Assembly: GCF_014652655.1 (NCBI RefSeq)
Contig: NZ_BMZF01000001.1
Span: forward strand, 186,001 to 250,000
Direction: 5' to 3'
Source: Paramylibacter ulvae
Lineage (GTDB): Bacteria; Pseudomonadota; Alphaproteobacteria; Rhodobacterales; Rhodobacteraceae
Length of the DNA stretch: 64,000 nucleotides
Shown here piece after piece: positions 54,074 through 63,554 of the stretch. Below the pieces are notes generated by a model. It worked only from the letters and a program-made list of their open reading frames with translations. It did not search any database and was not told where the DNA came from. Both the position numbers and the translations under genes were made by a program. Numbering within the stretch: the first letter of the stretch is position 1; each line of letters starts with the position of its first letter.

Positions 54074-55708
54074 ATGGGAATCAACATGCAAACTGCTGCT
54101 GAACTTTTGGTGAAATGCCTTATCGCGCAAAAATCCGATATTATTTACGGTGTCCCTGGGGAAAGCTATCTGTCGGTTCTTGATGCGCTTTACGATCATA
54201 CCGATCTGCTGCGTTTTATCACCACCCGTCACGAGGGTGGGGCGGCATTTATGGCAGAGGCTTATGGTAAGCTGACGGGCCAACCGGGCATTTGTTTTGT
54301 CACGCGAGGACCTGGTGCAACGAATGCAAGCATTGGCGTGCATACCGCCATGCAAGATTCCAGCCCGATGATCCTGTTTATCGGTCAAATTGGACGCGAG
54401 ATGCGGGATCGCGAAGCGTTTCAAGAAATTGATTACCGCGCGTTTTTCGGCCCCATCGCCAAATGGGTTACGGAAATTGATGATCCTGATCGCATTCCCG
54501 AAATTATCGCGCGCGCCTACAGCACCGCAATGTCTGGCCGCCCAGGCCCCGTTGTCATAGCATTGCCAGAAGATATGTTGCGTGAGCAAACCAACAGGAC
54601 CCCGACGCCCGCGGTTAATATCGCAAAACCAAACGCATCAAGCGCGGAGATTGGCCAAATTTCAAAGGCATTACAAAACGCCAAACGACCCTTGATAATG
54701 GTTGGTGGCGGTGGGTGGAATGCCGATGGCCGCCGCGATCTTCTGCGATTTGCACAAAGCGCAAAGATTCCAGTTATCTGCGGTTTTCGCAACCAAGATT
54801 TGATGGAGACAACATCACCACAATATATCGGCGACGCATCATTTGGCAAAAGCGTGGCGATGAAAGATGCCATCAATGGATCAGATCTGATCTTGGTTAT
54901 AAACCAACGTTTTGGCGAGGTTGTGACAGATGGCTGGGAATTGTTTGACATGCCAACGCCCGCGCAAAAAATCATCCACACCCATATATCTCAAAGCGAA
55001 TTAGGTAAGGTTTATCAGTGTGATACGCATATAAACTCATGTCCCAATACGTTGGTTTCCATGCTGGCTGATCAGAATATCAAATGCAATTGGTCTGATT
55101 GGATGGATGAATGCCACACGGGTTTCATCGATGCGCGCAAATTGCCCGACACGCTCGGTGCCGTTAATCCTGCGCTAATATGTGACGCGCTAAACGATAT
55201 ATTAGATGATGATGCGATCATGACCAACGGCGCTGGTAATTTCGCAATTTGGCACAGTAAGTATCTGAATTATAACAATAACCGTCGCCTGATCGCACCG
55301 CAGTCAGGGGCAATGGGGGCAGGGTTGCCCGCCGCGATTGCGATGAAATCCATTCATCCAGAACGCCAAGTTGTCTGTTTTGCAGGTGATGGTGATTTTC
55401 AGATGAATTGTAATGAGCTGGGCACAGCCATGCAAAACGACCTGCGGCCCATTGTGATTATCTTTAACAACGGCAGCTATGGCACGATCCGCATGCACCA
55501 AGAAGGCAAATACGCCGATCGTATCAGCGGTACAGAACTGTTGAACCCATGCTTTGAGGATATCAGCCGCGCATATGGTTTTGACTATCATCATGTCACA
55601 AAAACCGATGAATTTATAGAAGCTTTTCAATCTGTTAAAGGTCACGGTGGAATCATTGAATTAGTCATCGATATCCGCGATATCGCACCAAACAAACAGC
55701 TATCTTAG
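54074..55708 (+). CDS. Thiamine-diphosphate-dependent enzyme, acetolactate-synthase-like
   Basis: A 544-residue TPP enzyme. The N-terminal domain has IIYGVPGESYLSVLDALYDH, the catalytic Glu in TTRHEGGAAFMAEAYGKLTG, and RGPGATNASIGVHTA. The C-terminal domain carries the TPP/Mg motif GDGDFQMNCNELGTAMQNDL with NNGSYGTIRMHQ. It resembles large subunits of acetolactate synthase, but no small subunit follows and the sequence belongs to a group of uncharacterised decarboxylase/ligase-like enzymes. Real substrate is unknown. The start could also be ATG 54086, which has GGGA six bases upstream; the TTG at 54059 is unlikely. Confidence 0.88.
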   Translation: MGINMQTAAELLVKCLIAQKSDIIYGVPGESYLSVLDALYDHTDLLRFITTRHEGGAAFMAEAYGKLTGQPGICFVTRGPGATNASIGVHTAMQDSSPMILFIGQIGREMRDREAFQEIDYRAFFGPIAKWVTEIDDPDRIPEIIARAYSTAMSGRPGPVVIALPEDMLREQTNRTPTPAVNIAKPNASSAEIGQISKALQNAKRPLIMVGGGGWNADGRRDLLRFAQSAKIPVICGFRNQDLMETTSPQYIGDASFGKSVAMKDAINGSDLILVINQRFGEVVTDGWELFDMPTPAQKIIHTHISQSELGKVYQCDTHINSCPNTLVSMLADQNIKCNWSDWMDECHTGFIDARKLPDTLGAVNPALICDALNDILDDDAIMTNGAGNFAIWHSKYLNYNNNRRLIAPQSGAMGAGLPAAIAMKSIHPERQVVCFAGDGDFQMNCNELGTAMQNDLRPIVIIFNNGSYGTIRMHQEGKYADRISGTELLNPCFEDISRAYGFDYHHVTKTDEFIEAFQSVKGHGGIIELVIDIRDIAPNKQLS

Positions 55709-55729
55709 GGATATTAACCGCCTAGCAGT

Positions 55730-55757
55730 TTGCGCCCAAACACCGCCATGCTATTGT
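55730..55757 (+). promoter_or_regulatory. Weak promoter candidate before the Hint-domain gene
   Basis: TTGCGC (55730-55735) and TATTGT (55752-55757) with a 16-base spacer, followed by an AT-rich stretch. Both boxes are imperfect. Confidence 0.3.
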
Positions 55758-55835
55758 AAATTCAAATACGAATAATAATATGAATTTAACCTATGCGGGT
55801 AATTCTGTCCGCGTGATCAAACAAAAAGGTTGGCT

Positions 55836-57005
55836 GTGGCGGACGCATTACGAGGTGGCATTGTTATTAACGAATTCTTGGTTGACCCAACAGGATCAAC
55901 AGGAAGCACAGACACCGACGGCAATGGCGCTGCAAATGGTACCGATGAATTCGTAGAATTTTACAACGCGTCGGATGCGCCAATCGACATTGGTGGGCTG
56001 GAATTGTGGGACGCGGGGCGGGGCAATTGGTTTACATTTCCCGATGGCACCATATTGGAACCAGATGCAAGGGCATTGGTTATACGTAACGCGGATTCCT
56101 TGCCTGCAACGGGTGGTCCAAATGATCTCGCGTTTGATGCGAATATTGGCCAAAACGTTATAAACAATGGCGGCGACAACATTGTATTGTACGATCCTGA
56201 TGCGGATGAATACGTTGTGGCGACGTTCAATGGCGATGCGCTGGACACGCCAGAGACCGATTATACAGGCTTTTCATCAACCGCAAGTTTGGTTGGGAGT
56301 GGCGAAGATTTCGGCTCGGATATTGACGGATTTTCAATCCAACGATCAGGTGACGGTGAAGATATATTCGTAAACAACGTCGATTCAACACCCGGTGCGA
56401 TGAATTTCGTTTGTTACGCTGGGCGAAGTTTCGTTCAAACACCAGATGGTGATAAACGTATCGGCACGTTGCGTGCTGGCGATTTGGTAACAACCGTCGA
56501 ACACGACGATTTGCCGATCCGATGGATTGGTAAAAAACGTCTGAACCTCACGAAGCCCAATACAAATGCGCGTGATTTTCCCGTTGAAATTAAACGCCAT
56601 GCCTTGGGTAAAAACAAACCCAACAAAACGCTACTGGTATCACAGCAACATCGCATTTTGATCAAAGGGCCAATTGTTCAGAAATTATGCTGCGCATCCG
56701 AAGTGTTGATCGCAGCCAAAGAATTGACCGCGCTGAATGGTATTCAAATCAAGACCGATCAACGCCAGATCACATATGTTCATATCTTACTGGAAGATCA
56801 TCAATTGTTGTATGTCCATGGATTAGAGGCGGAAACGTTGTATCTGGGTACAGAAACAATGCGTAGTTTGACGGACAGTGGTCGCAAAGAAGTATTGGCG
56901 ATATTCCCAGAATTAGAAACATTACCGCCAGAGACCGTAAAACCCGTTATTACTGGTCAAAACGCACGCAGACTGGTATCTCAGTTACATACAAAATTAA
57001 CATAA
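55836..57005 (+). CDS. Lamin-tail domain protein with C-terminal Hint (hedgehog/intein) domain
   Basis: A 389-residue protein. Residues about 8-185 form a lamin-tail-like beta sandwich (IVINEFLVDPTG, DEFVEFYNASDAPIDIGGLEL, FSIQRSGDGEDIFVNNVDSTPGAMN in parts), an extracellular fold common in secreted proteins. Cys193 in FVCYAGRSFVQTPDG begins a Hint domain with a block-B-like His272 in SQQHRIL. Hint domains cleave themselves or join segments; here nothing follows the domain as a partner, so a role in release or attachment of the N-terminal domain is conceivable. No classical signal peptide is seen, which fits type I export. Start is GTG at 55836, with AAAAGG six bases upstream; no ATG is available in this frame after the stop at 55800. 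Confidence 0.83.
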   Translation: MADALRGGIVINEFLVDPTGSTGSTDTDGNGAANGTDEFVEFYNASDAPIDIGGLELWDAGRGNWFTFPDGTILEPDARALVIRNADSLPATGGPNDLAFDANIGQNVINNGGDNIVLYDPDADEYVVATFNGDALDTPETDYTGFSSTASLVGSGEDFGSDIDGFSIQRSGDGEDIFVNNVDSTPGAMNFVCYAGRSFVQTPDGDKRIGTLRAGDLVTTVEHDDLPIRWIGKKRLNLTKPNTNARDFPVEIKRHALGKNKPNKTLLVSQQHRILIKGPIVQKLCCASEVLIAAKELTALNGIQIKTDQRQITYVHILLEDHQLLYVHGLEAETLYLGTETMRSLTDSGRKEVLAIFPELETLPPETVKPVITGQNARRLVSQLHTKLT

Positions 57006-57345
57006 TATGTATTATGGGATATTTGTACATAACTGACATGCACCAACTTGATCCAAAACTTGAACGTGAAATTGCCTTTGGTCGTTCGTCACATTGACAT
57101 GAGAATGCGTTGAAAAACAAACCAGAGTGCGTGGTGATCACTAGACGTCTGAATTGTGGAAACGATGGTGGAGGCTAGCACGAGTGTTCAAAGCCTACAT
57201 GCTGGCGTTTCCTCCACGAAACCCCTACCCTTTGTCTTGTGAAAATAGGCAAAATGACAAGAGTATGTTCCTTGGTGTTTGGTAAAGTTGCTAAGCGCTT
57301 ATTTCCATCAAGTGCGGCACAGGTCAATTTCCAGTATCGATTTTA
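57006..57345. other. 340-base gap between convergent units, with a large hairpin
   Basis: I see no convincing gene. A bulged hairpin lies at 57168-57217: arms GTGGAGG and CTAGCA (57168-57180) pair with 57200-57205 and 57211-57217, with a 19-base loop and a five-base bulge. It may be the transcript end of one or both converging units, although no T run follows. A short open frame starting with ATG near 57039 (19 codons) is not supported by anything. Confidence 0.4.
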
Positions 57346-58335
57346 CTAATTTACCCGGTGCCCCTTGGCGTCAAATTCAAACGCTTGTTCATCATCATAG
57401 GTTAACGATATTGAATTTCCGACGGCCATGACGTGTTGGCCAAACATACGAATTGTAAGCGGTTCCCCCGTATCCGTGCGCACCAGTAAATTTGTGTCGC
57501 TGCCAAGGTTTTCGATATGTGTAATTGTCCCGTTTATTTTACCCTTTTTCGCGACGCGCAAATGTTCGGGTCGGATGCCAATCGTGCCGCCCTGCCCATC
57601 TTTTTTCTTTAGAAAGTTCATTGCAGGTGAACCAAGGAACCCCGCCACGAATTGATTTGCTGGATTGTTGTACAATTCCATCGGGCTTCCGACTTGTTCA
57701 ATCCGTCCATCGCGGAGCACCACGATTTTATCGGCCAAGGTCATCGCCTCGGTTTGATCGTGGGTAACGTAAACCATGCTTGCGCTCAATGTTCGATGGA
57801 GTTCAGCGATCTCAATCCGCGTGTTCATGCGCAATGCGGCATCAAGATTGGATAATGGCTCATCAAACAAAAACAGTTTTGGTTCGCGTACAATCGCACG
57901 CCCAATGGCAACACGTTGGCGTTGCCCGCCGGACAATTCCGCCGGATGGCGATCCAGATATTCGTTCAATGATAAAATTTCGCTCGCCTTTTGCACACGC
58001 GATTCAATCAGGTCTTTGGGCTGTTTTTCTTGTTTTAATCCAAGCGACATATTCGCCTTTACGCTCAGATGCGGATACAAAGCATAAGATTGAAACACCA
58101 TAGCAATCCCGCGACGCGATGGAGGTATATCATTGACCTGTTCACCGCCGATGAATACGTCGCCTTTTGTTGCGTCTTCTAACCCTGCAATGACGCGCAA
58201 CAACGTTGATTTACCACATCCCGACGGGCCAACGAACACGACAAAATCACCATCTTCGACCGTAAGGTTAATGTCTTTTAACACCTCGACAGAGCCAAAA
58301 GATTTGTACACATTTTCAAGTTTAAGAGCGGGCAT
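57346..58335 (-). CDS. Sugar ABC transporter ATPase, UgpC/MalK type
   Basis: A 329-residue cytoplasmic ATPase that powers the transporter encoded upstream. Walker A is [11 protein letters not shown], the signature is [14 protein letters not shown], Walker B is [12 protein letters not shown] and the H loop is [13 protein letters not shown]-terminal TOBE-type regulatory domain ([13 protein letters not shown]) follows. The start overlaps the stop of the oxidoreductase gene by one base (TAATG). It is the last gene of the leftward operon; such ATPases often serve several transporters. Confidence 0.95.
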   Translation of the reverse strand: MPALKLENVYKSFGSVEVLKDINLTVEDGDFVVFVGPSGCGKSTLLRVIAGLEDATKGDVFIGGEQVNDIPPSRRGIAMVFQSYALYPHLSVKANMSLGLKQEKQPKDLIESRVQKASEILSLNEYLDRHPAELSGGQRQRVAIGRAIVREPKLFLFDEPLSNLDAALRMNTRIEIAELHRTLSASMVYVTHDQTEAMTLADKIVVLRDGRIEQVGSPMELYNNPANQFVAGFLGSPAMNFLKKKDGQGGTIGIRPEHLRVAKKGKINGTITHIENLGSDTNLLVRTDTGEPLTIRMFGQHVMAVGNSISLTYDDEQAFEFDAKGHRVN

Positions 58336-59366
58336 TATTCAAAGTCTCCTAGCTGGATAATTTTTCCTGAACGGATACTTTCATCCGCTGCCAGACATAT
58401 TTTTAATGATTGCACCGCATCGTTCATATGCGCTGACAAATCAACATTGTTTAGGATTGCATCAATCACGAACGCCTGTTCGCGATCACATAATTCTTGG
58501 TGGCCTGGTTCATCGGGCATGGTGATTGTTTCATCGCCATCCATGCGATGCACAAGAATGGAACCAACGCGTGTATGCCCTTCGACATCATCCGAATGAA
58601 TGTCCGATTTATCAACAATCGACACCGCGCCATTTGGCGAAACGATATCTTTGACGAAATGGGCGGTGTTGGACATCATCGGTCCCCACCCCGCTTCGTA
58701 CCACCCAACGGAACCATCGGCGAAACGCACCTGAAGCTGGCCATAGTTATACATGTCAGGCGCAATTTCATCGGACAAACGCAGGCCAATGCCATGCACG
58801 CTGATGGGATCTGCATTGGCAATCTGGCACATCACATCAACGTAATGCACACCGCAATCAACGATGGGCGATGTGGTTTGCATCAATGCGCGGTGCGTAT
58901 CCCACGTATCCCCCGATGATTGCTGGTTCAGGTTCATGCGAAATACATATGGGCCGCCCAATGCGCGCGCCTGTTCCACCAATTCAACCCAGCTTGGATG
59001 ATGGCGCAGGATATACCCTACCACCAATTTGCGTCCCAACGCGGACGCTGTTTCAACAACACGTTTTGCATCCATCACGGATGTGGCGAGCGGTTTTTCG
59101 ACAAACACATCCGCACCTGCATTCATCGCCGCGATAGCGTAATCTGCATGGCTGTCGGAATAACTGGCGATACAGACCAGATCGGGTTTGCATGTTTCAA
59201 GTGCGGTTTGAAAATTGGAATAAAACGGTACGTCTGAAAGGGCATCGGGCAATGAAACCTTGCTTCGGTTGACCACCCCAATCAGTTCTACATCATTATG
59301 CCCATGCAGCGCGAGCGCATGGCTCTGCCCCATATTGCCAAGGCCGATCACGATTGCGCGGATCAT
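58335..59366 (-). CDS. Gfo/Idh/MocA family oxidoreductase
   Basis: A 343-residue NAD(P)-dependent sugar dehydrogenase or related enzyme. The Rossmann motif is [19 protein letters not shown], the family EKP motif is [17 protein letters not shown], and the catalytic His region is [12 protein letters not shown]. It sits inside the sugar transporter operon and overlaps both neighbours by one to four bases, so it probably acts on the imported sugar or a derivative, but the substrate cannot be told. ATG at 59366 begins exactly at the fold; the long in-frame upstream extension is inside the permease gene. Confidence 0.92.
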   Translation of the reverse strand: MIRAIVIGLGNMGQSHALALHGHNDVELIGVVNRSKVSLPDALSDVPFYSNFQTALETCKPDLVCIASYSDSHADYAIAAMNAGADVFVEKPLATSVMDAKRVVETASALGRKLVVGYILRHHPSWVELVEQARALGGPYVFRMNLNQQSSGDTWDTHRALMQTTSPIVDCGVHYVDVMCQIANADPISVHGIGLRLSDEIAPDMYNYGQLQVRFADGSVGWYEAGWGPMMSNTAHFVKDIVSPNGAVSIVDKSDIHSDDVEGHTRVGSILVHRMDGDETITMPDEPGHQELCDREQAFVIDAILNNVDLSAHMNDAVQSLKICLAADESIRSGKIIQLGDFE

Positions 59367-60202
59367 TTCACTGCCCCTGATGTGATGCCACGGATAAGTT
59401 GGCGTGAAAACACAACATAAAGCGCCATGACAGGCAGGATCGCCAATGAAAGCGCAGATAATACCGCATTCCAGTCGGTCACGAATTGCCCGATGAACAC
59501 TTGGCTGCCAAGGGTTAGGGTTTTCACCTCTTCTGCGGGAGCAAGGATCAATGGGAACCACAGATCGTTCCAAATCGGGATCATGTTAAACACTGCCACC
59601 GTTGCCATTGCTGGGCGCACCAGCGGCAAAACAAGATTGAAAAAGATGCGATATTCGGACAATCCATCAATGCGCCCTGCATTTTTCAAATCATCCGAAA
59701 CCTGTTTCATAAATTCACTGAGAATAAATACCGCCAGCGGCAAACCTTGGGCGGTGTAAACCAAGATCAATGCCCATAACGTGTTCACCAATCCCGTGGC
59801 CACCATCATATCCAAAATCGCGACTGTGCCGATACGGATCGGAATCATGATCCCAAGCGCAAGGTACAACCCCATCAGGGTATTCCCCTTGAACCGGTAT
59901 TCAGCCAAGGCAAAAGCGGCCATCGCGCCAAATAGCAGGATGAAAAACAGCGACACCACTGTGACGATCATCGAGTTTTGAAAATAGAGGAAAAAGTCCC
60001 CCTGCTTTAACACGGTTTCATAACCAACCATGCTGAACGTGTCGGCATTTGGTAATGCGAGCGGTTCGCGAAAAATCGCACGGCGTGTTTTAAAGCTATT
60101 GATAACAATAACAAAAACAGGGAATAGCGCGATCAAAGTATAAGCGATCAATGCGGCGTGTGCGGCAATGACATTGGTTTTGTTATGGCGAGCTTTGTTC
60201 AT
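59363..60202 (-). CDS. Sugar ABC transporter permease, MalG type
   Basis: A 279-residue inner-membrane protein with six hydrophobic helices. The EAA loop, which docks on the ATPase, is DDLKNAGRIDGLSEYRIFFN with LPLVRPAMATVAVF. It starts nine bases after the other permease gene and overlaps the oxidoreductase start (ATGA). Confidence 0.94.
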   Translation of the reverse strand: MNKARHNKTNVIAAHAALIAYTLIALFPVFVIVINSFKTRRAIFREPLALPNADTFSMVGYETVLKQGDFFLYFQNSMIVTVVSLFFILLFGAMAAFALAEYRFKGNTLMGLYLALGIMIPIRIGTVAILDMMVATGLVNTLWALILVYTAQGLPLAVFILSEFMKQVSDDLKNAGRIDGLSEYRIFFNLVLPLVRPAMATVAVFNMIPIWNDLWFPLILAPAEEVKTLTLGSQVFIGQFVTDWNAVLSALSLAILPVMALYVVFSRQLIRGITSGAVK

Positions 60203-60211
60203 AACCGACCC

Positions 60212-61138
60212 CTAAAATTGATAGCGCCGCATGCGGCTTTGAATTGCGAACAGATATATGCACACACCAATCAGGATGATGGCGAACATCGCGGATGCAA
60301 TGGCGGACCCCATATGTGGATCGCCCAATTGCAATTGAAATCCAAAGAATGTGCGGTACATAAACGTGCCCAAAATATCAGTGGCAAAATCAGGTCCCGC
60401 CAGCGCGCCTTGGGCGGCATAGATTAGATCGAATGCGTTGAAATTGGCAACGAACGTCAGGATCGAAATAATGCCGATGCTGGGTAATATCAGGGGCAGT
60501 TTGATTTTCCAAAATGCCGCCGCGCCCGTGATGCCGTCACATTCCCCTGCTTCCAAGATTTCCTCTGGGATGGAGAGCAACGCGGCATAGATCAACATCA
60601 TTGGGATACCGACAAATTGCCATACGGATACCAACGATAACGTGGTTAACGCATATGCCTCGCGCCCCAACCACGGCGCATAAAGCGATTTTAATCCAAC
60701 CGCATCAAGCATTCCCGGTGCGATGCCCCAAATCGGTGACAGGATCAATTTCCACGCAAATCCAACAATCACAAATGACAGGATTGTGGGGATAAAAATG
60801 GCGGATCGATAAAAGCCGGCAAAACGTAATTTCGGATGCGACAGGATTGCCGCAAGCAAAATACCAATCGGGTTTTGCACAAGCATATGAATGATAAAGA
60901 ACCAGAAATTATTACCAAGCGCATTCCAAAATTGTTTCGACCAATTTTCATCGCCAAACAGTGTTTTGAAATTGGCAAGGCCAACAAATTCGCGGGTTTG
61001 AGCAACCTCGCTATAAAGTGAGAGGCGCAATGTGTTGAACAGCGGATAAATCATCACGGCGGTGTAAACCAGCACCGCGGGTGCCAAAAACACCAAGATG
61101 TGCCATTTGATACGCGATGGTTTTTTTGTCGTATTCAT
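60212..61138 (-). CDS. Sugar ABC transporter permease, MalF type
   Basis: A 308-residue inner-membrane protein with six hydrophobic helices after a basic N-terminus (MNTTKKPSRIKWH). The EAA loop is EEILEAGECDGITGAAAFWK with IKLPLILPSIGIIS. The start at 61138 has GGGGA at a normal distance. It follows the binding-protein gene by 60 bases. Confidence 0.94.
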   Translation of the reverse strand: MNTTKKPSRIKWHILVFLAPAVLVYTAVMIYPLFNTLRLSLYSEVAQTREFVGLANFKTLFGDENWSKQFWNALGNNFWFFIIHMLVQNPIGILLAAILSHPKLRFAGFYRSAIFIPTILSFVIVGFAWKLILSPIWGIAPGMLDAVGLKSLYAPWLGREAYALTTLSLVSVWQFVGIPMMLIYAALLSIPEEILEAGECDGITGAAAFWKIKLPLILPSIGIISILTFVANFNAFDLIYAAQGALAGPDFATDILGTFMYRTFFGFQLQLGDPHMGSAIASAMFAIILIGVCIYLFAIQSRMRRYQF

Positions 61139-61198
61139 GCTGTTCCCCTGTTGTTTGGCTTGGGCGAATACACCGCCCAAGCCGTTGTGTTTAAGAAA

Positions 61199-62452
61199 TT
61201 ATTGTTGCGGTTCGTACCAGCTTGCTAATCCTTTTTGTAAACGTTCGCCCGCGGCCTCTGGTGTTTCGTTGCCACGAATTACTGCCACGGATGCATTCCA
61301 TGTTTCGTTTTCCAAATTTGGCGTGCCGCGTGACAGGATTTGATATGTGGATCGGATGGATGATTCACATTTTGAACGCCAGCTTACGAATTCTTGTGCA
61401 AGCGGGTCTTCCATACCGACCTCGTGGTTCGACAGGGAAAAGAAACCCGGCAACGCATTGGCATAGATTTTCGCAAACTCTGCCGAGCCAACCCAGTTTA
61501 AGAATGTTTTAGTTTCCTCTGGATGGGCGGTGTTTGCATTCATCCCAATCGCAATATCGGTGTGATCGGAAATGTAACATGTATCGCCAGCCGCCTGTAC
61601 GGGTGGGTTAAATGCGCCCATTTCAAAATCGACCAAATTATTGAAACCTGAAATTTCCCACGAACCAGCTGGATAGATTGCCGCGCGTCCCAGCGTGAAA
61701 ATGTTCTGGCTGTCTGGATATGTTTGCGCCTCGTAACCATCGCCCAGATATGAACCCCATTTTGCCAATTGGCTAAACGGTGCAACCCATTGTGGATCGG
61801 TCAGCTTTTGTTCACCATTGATCAATGCAAGACGGCCCTCTTCGCCTTTCCAATAGTTTGGGCCAATATTGTTGTACCCCATTGTCGCCGCTTCCCATTG
61901 GTCGTTGGTGCCCATTGCCATTGGGGTGTAATTGCCGTCTTCTTTGATTTTGTCCAAGGCTGCGAAAAATTCGGCTTCGGTGCTTGGGACTTCGACACCG
62001 ACCTCTGCAAACGCATCTTTGTTATAGATAAAGCCGTGGATCACAGATGCCATTGGCACACAGAATGTTGCGGAACCATCATCAGTGCTCCACCCAGATT
62101 TTGCCACGTCCGAGAAATTTTTCATCCCGTCCAGATCAGACAGGTTTGCCAATTGCCCCGCGTCATATAATGCAAGTGATGCATCAAACGGGCGACATGT
62201 TACCAGATCGCCAGCAGATCCTGCATCCAATTTTGAATTCAGAACGGCGTTATATTCAGCAGGTGCCGATGGGGTGAATTTTATTTTAATGCCTGGATTT
62301 GCGGCTTCGAACGCGGGAATGATTTGATCTTGCCAAATGGCAAGGTCATCATTTCGCCAGCTTTCGATGGTTAATGTCACATCCTGTGCCATCGCATGTG
62401 TGCATAATACAGTGGTGGCAAGCAATCCGCCGGTAATTGTACGTTTTAACAT
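61199..62452 (-). CDS. Sugar-binding periplasmic protein (family 1)
   Basis: A 417-residue solute-binding protein. The signal peptide MLKRTITGGLLATTVLCTHA ends near MAQ with the mature start DVTLTIESW. The FEAANPGIKIKFTP and FIYNKDAFAEVGVEVP segments are typical of binding proteins for oligosaccharides and amino sugars. Start at 62452 has GGGAGA seven bases upstream. The murQ-like gene ends 12 bases before it. Confidence 0.94.
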   Translation of the reverse strand: MLKRTITGGLLATTVLCTHAMAQDVTLTIESWRNDDLAIWQDQIIPAFEAANPGIKIKFTPSAPAEYNAVLNSKLDAGSAGDLVTCRPFDASLALYDAGQLANLSDLDGMKNFSDVAKSGWSTDDGSATFCVPMASVIHGFIYNKDAFAEVGVEVPSTEAEFFAALDKIKEDGNYTPMAMGTNDQWEAATMGYNNIGPNYWKGEEGRLALINGEQKLTDPQWVAPFSQLAKWGSYLGDGYEAQTYPDSQNIFTLGRAAIYPAGSWEISGFNNLVDFEMGAFNPPVQAAGDTCYISDHTDIAIGMNANTAHPEETKTFLNWVGSAEFAKIYANALPGFFSLSNHEVGMEDPLAQEFVSWRSKCESSIRSTYQILSRGTPNLENETWNASVAVIRGNETPEAAGERLQKGLASWYEPQQ

Positions 62453-62463
62453 GATATTCTCCC

Positions 62464-63366
62464 TTATGTTTGTGCGGTTTTCGCAGCATTTAATGCCAGC
62501 AAACAATCACCCATTCGCGGGCCATAGGTTGCAAGCAGTTTGTTAACCTCGGATGCGGGGCACCCTTTGGCAATTAGAATTGCGTGTTTGGTGTTTCCAT
62601 CAGCGGTGCGCAAAGCCAGTGCAGCGGTTTCATTTGAAACATCCGCAATAGAACCAACAATGTTGATCGCACGTTGGCGCAACTTGGCATTATCCGCAAT
62701 TAGATTGATCATCTGCCCATCGTGGACATGACCAAGCAAAATCCCTGCCTGTGTTGAGATCAGATTAAGCGCAACCTTTTGCGCGGTTCCCGCCCCCATG
62801 CGCGTTGATCCTGCGAGTGCTTCTGGCGGGGTGCTCAAACAAATTGCAACATCGGCGATTTTTAACAATGCCGTGTCGGCGTTGTTTGCAATGGCGATAA
62901 CGTTAATGCCTTTTGCACGGGCCGCTTGTGCGATGTCATAAGCAAATGGTGTGGTGCCACTTGCACTTATTGCGATCACACAATCGTTTGATTGCATGGC
63001 TTCGACGATGGTGTGGGTGTTGGAAATATCGTCTTCGGTATTCCCAGGCATTTGCCCATCCGTTGGAACACCACCTGCCATATGAATGCGAATTTGATTT
63101 TGCGCGATTCCAAAAGTTCCCGGTAATTCTGCCCCATCTGCCAGCGCCATTAACCCCGAACTGCCCGCGGCGACATAATGAATGGTGCCACCATTGGTGA
63201 CCGTTTGTGCAACGGCGTTGCTTGCATCAATAATGCCATCAATCGCATTGTTTACCGCATCAATCGCCTTGCGCTGAACATCCAGCATGATGCTCACGGC
63301 ACGCAGCGGCGCAACAGCATCAATTGTCATATCAGAATTTGCGATCTGTTCAGTTTGCGGCAGCAA
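62464..63366 (-). CDS. murQ: N-acetylmuramic acid 6-phosphate etherase-like protein
   Basis: A 300-residue SIS-domain protein of MurQ length (Escherichia coli about 298). MurQ cleaves the lactyl ether of MurNAc-6-phosphate to give GlcNAc-6-phosphate. The active-site glutamates have counterparts: Glu80 in DGAELPGTFGI and Glu111 in PGNTEDDISN. The phosphosugar-binding AAGSSGLMALADGAE and the AGSTRMGAGTAQKVALNLIS segment match the family. The start is TTG at 63366, supported by AAGGAG eight bases upstream (63380-63375). It is the first gene of the operon. A glucosamine-6-phosphate-isomerase-like SIS protein is the alternative, but the conserved glutamates favour MurQ. Confidence 0.78.
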   Translation of the reverse strand: MLPQTEQIANSDMTIDAVAPLRAVSIMLDVQRKAIDAVNNAIDGIIDASNAVAQTVTNGGTIHYVAAGSSGLMALADGAELPGTFGIAQNQIRIHMAGGVPTDGQMPGNTEDDISNTHTIVEAMQSNDCVIAISASGTTPFAYDIAQAARAKGINVIAIANNADTALLKIADVAICLSTPPEALAGSTRMGAGTAQKVALNLISTQAGILLGHVHDGQMINLIADNAKLRQRAINIVGSIADVSNETAALALRTADGNTKHAILIAKGCPASEVNKLLATYGPRMGDCLLALNAAKTAQT

Positions 63367-63391
63367 TATCGAATCTCCTTATTCCAAAAAT

Positions 63392-63413
63392 AATACCTTT
63401 ATGATACCTTTTG
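63392..63413. promoter_or_regulatory. Operator copy 1 for the amino-sugar locus
   Basis: Two ATACCTTT boxes start at 63393 and 63404, one helical turn (11 bases) apart. The element lies 26-47 bases upstream of the murQ start codon. It is repeated in inverted orientation at 63532-63553 with only one or two differences. Confidence 0.65.
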
Positions 63414-63531
63414 TCGAGTCATTTTTATGCCTAGTGCGTTTTCCAACAATTTTTGCAATATTATCAGCTGTATGGCACAAAATGCATTCAATGGCACCGA
63501 TTTTCATCGTAAATTTGGCTTCACTTATCAC

Positions 63532-63553
63532 CAAAGGTATTATAAAGGTATTG
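63532..63553. promoter_or_regulatory. Operator copy 2 for the amino-sugar locus
   Basis: The reverse-complement form of copy 1: two AAAGGTAT boxes 11 bases apart (63533 and 63544). It ends two bases before the kinase ATG, so a bound protein would block translation start or transcription there. The two copies are 140 bases apart and face each other, one next to each divergent gene. Confidence 0.65.
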
Positions 63554-63554
63554 C

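Noticed and set aside
55304-55645. Antisense frame of 113 codons in the TPP enzyme gene
   Set aside because: It mirrors a conserved coding region with all TPP motifs on the other strand and shows no start signal.
55781-55960. Upstream ATG for the Hint protein in another frame (MNLTYAGNSV)
   Set aside because: That frame runs out at a stop near 55957 and does not join the lamin-tail sequence; the GTG at 55836 has a good ribosome-binding site in the right frame.
57039-57098. Short frame of 19 codons starting MHQLDPKLE
   Set aside because: Too short, no ribosome-binding site and no support from neighbours.
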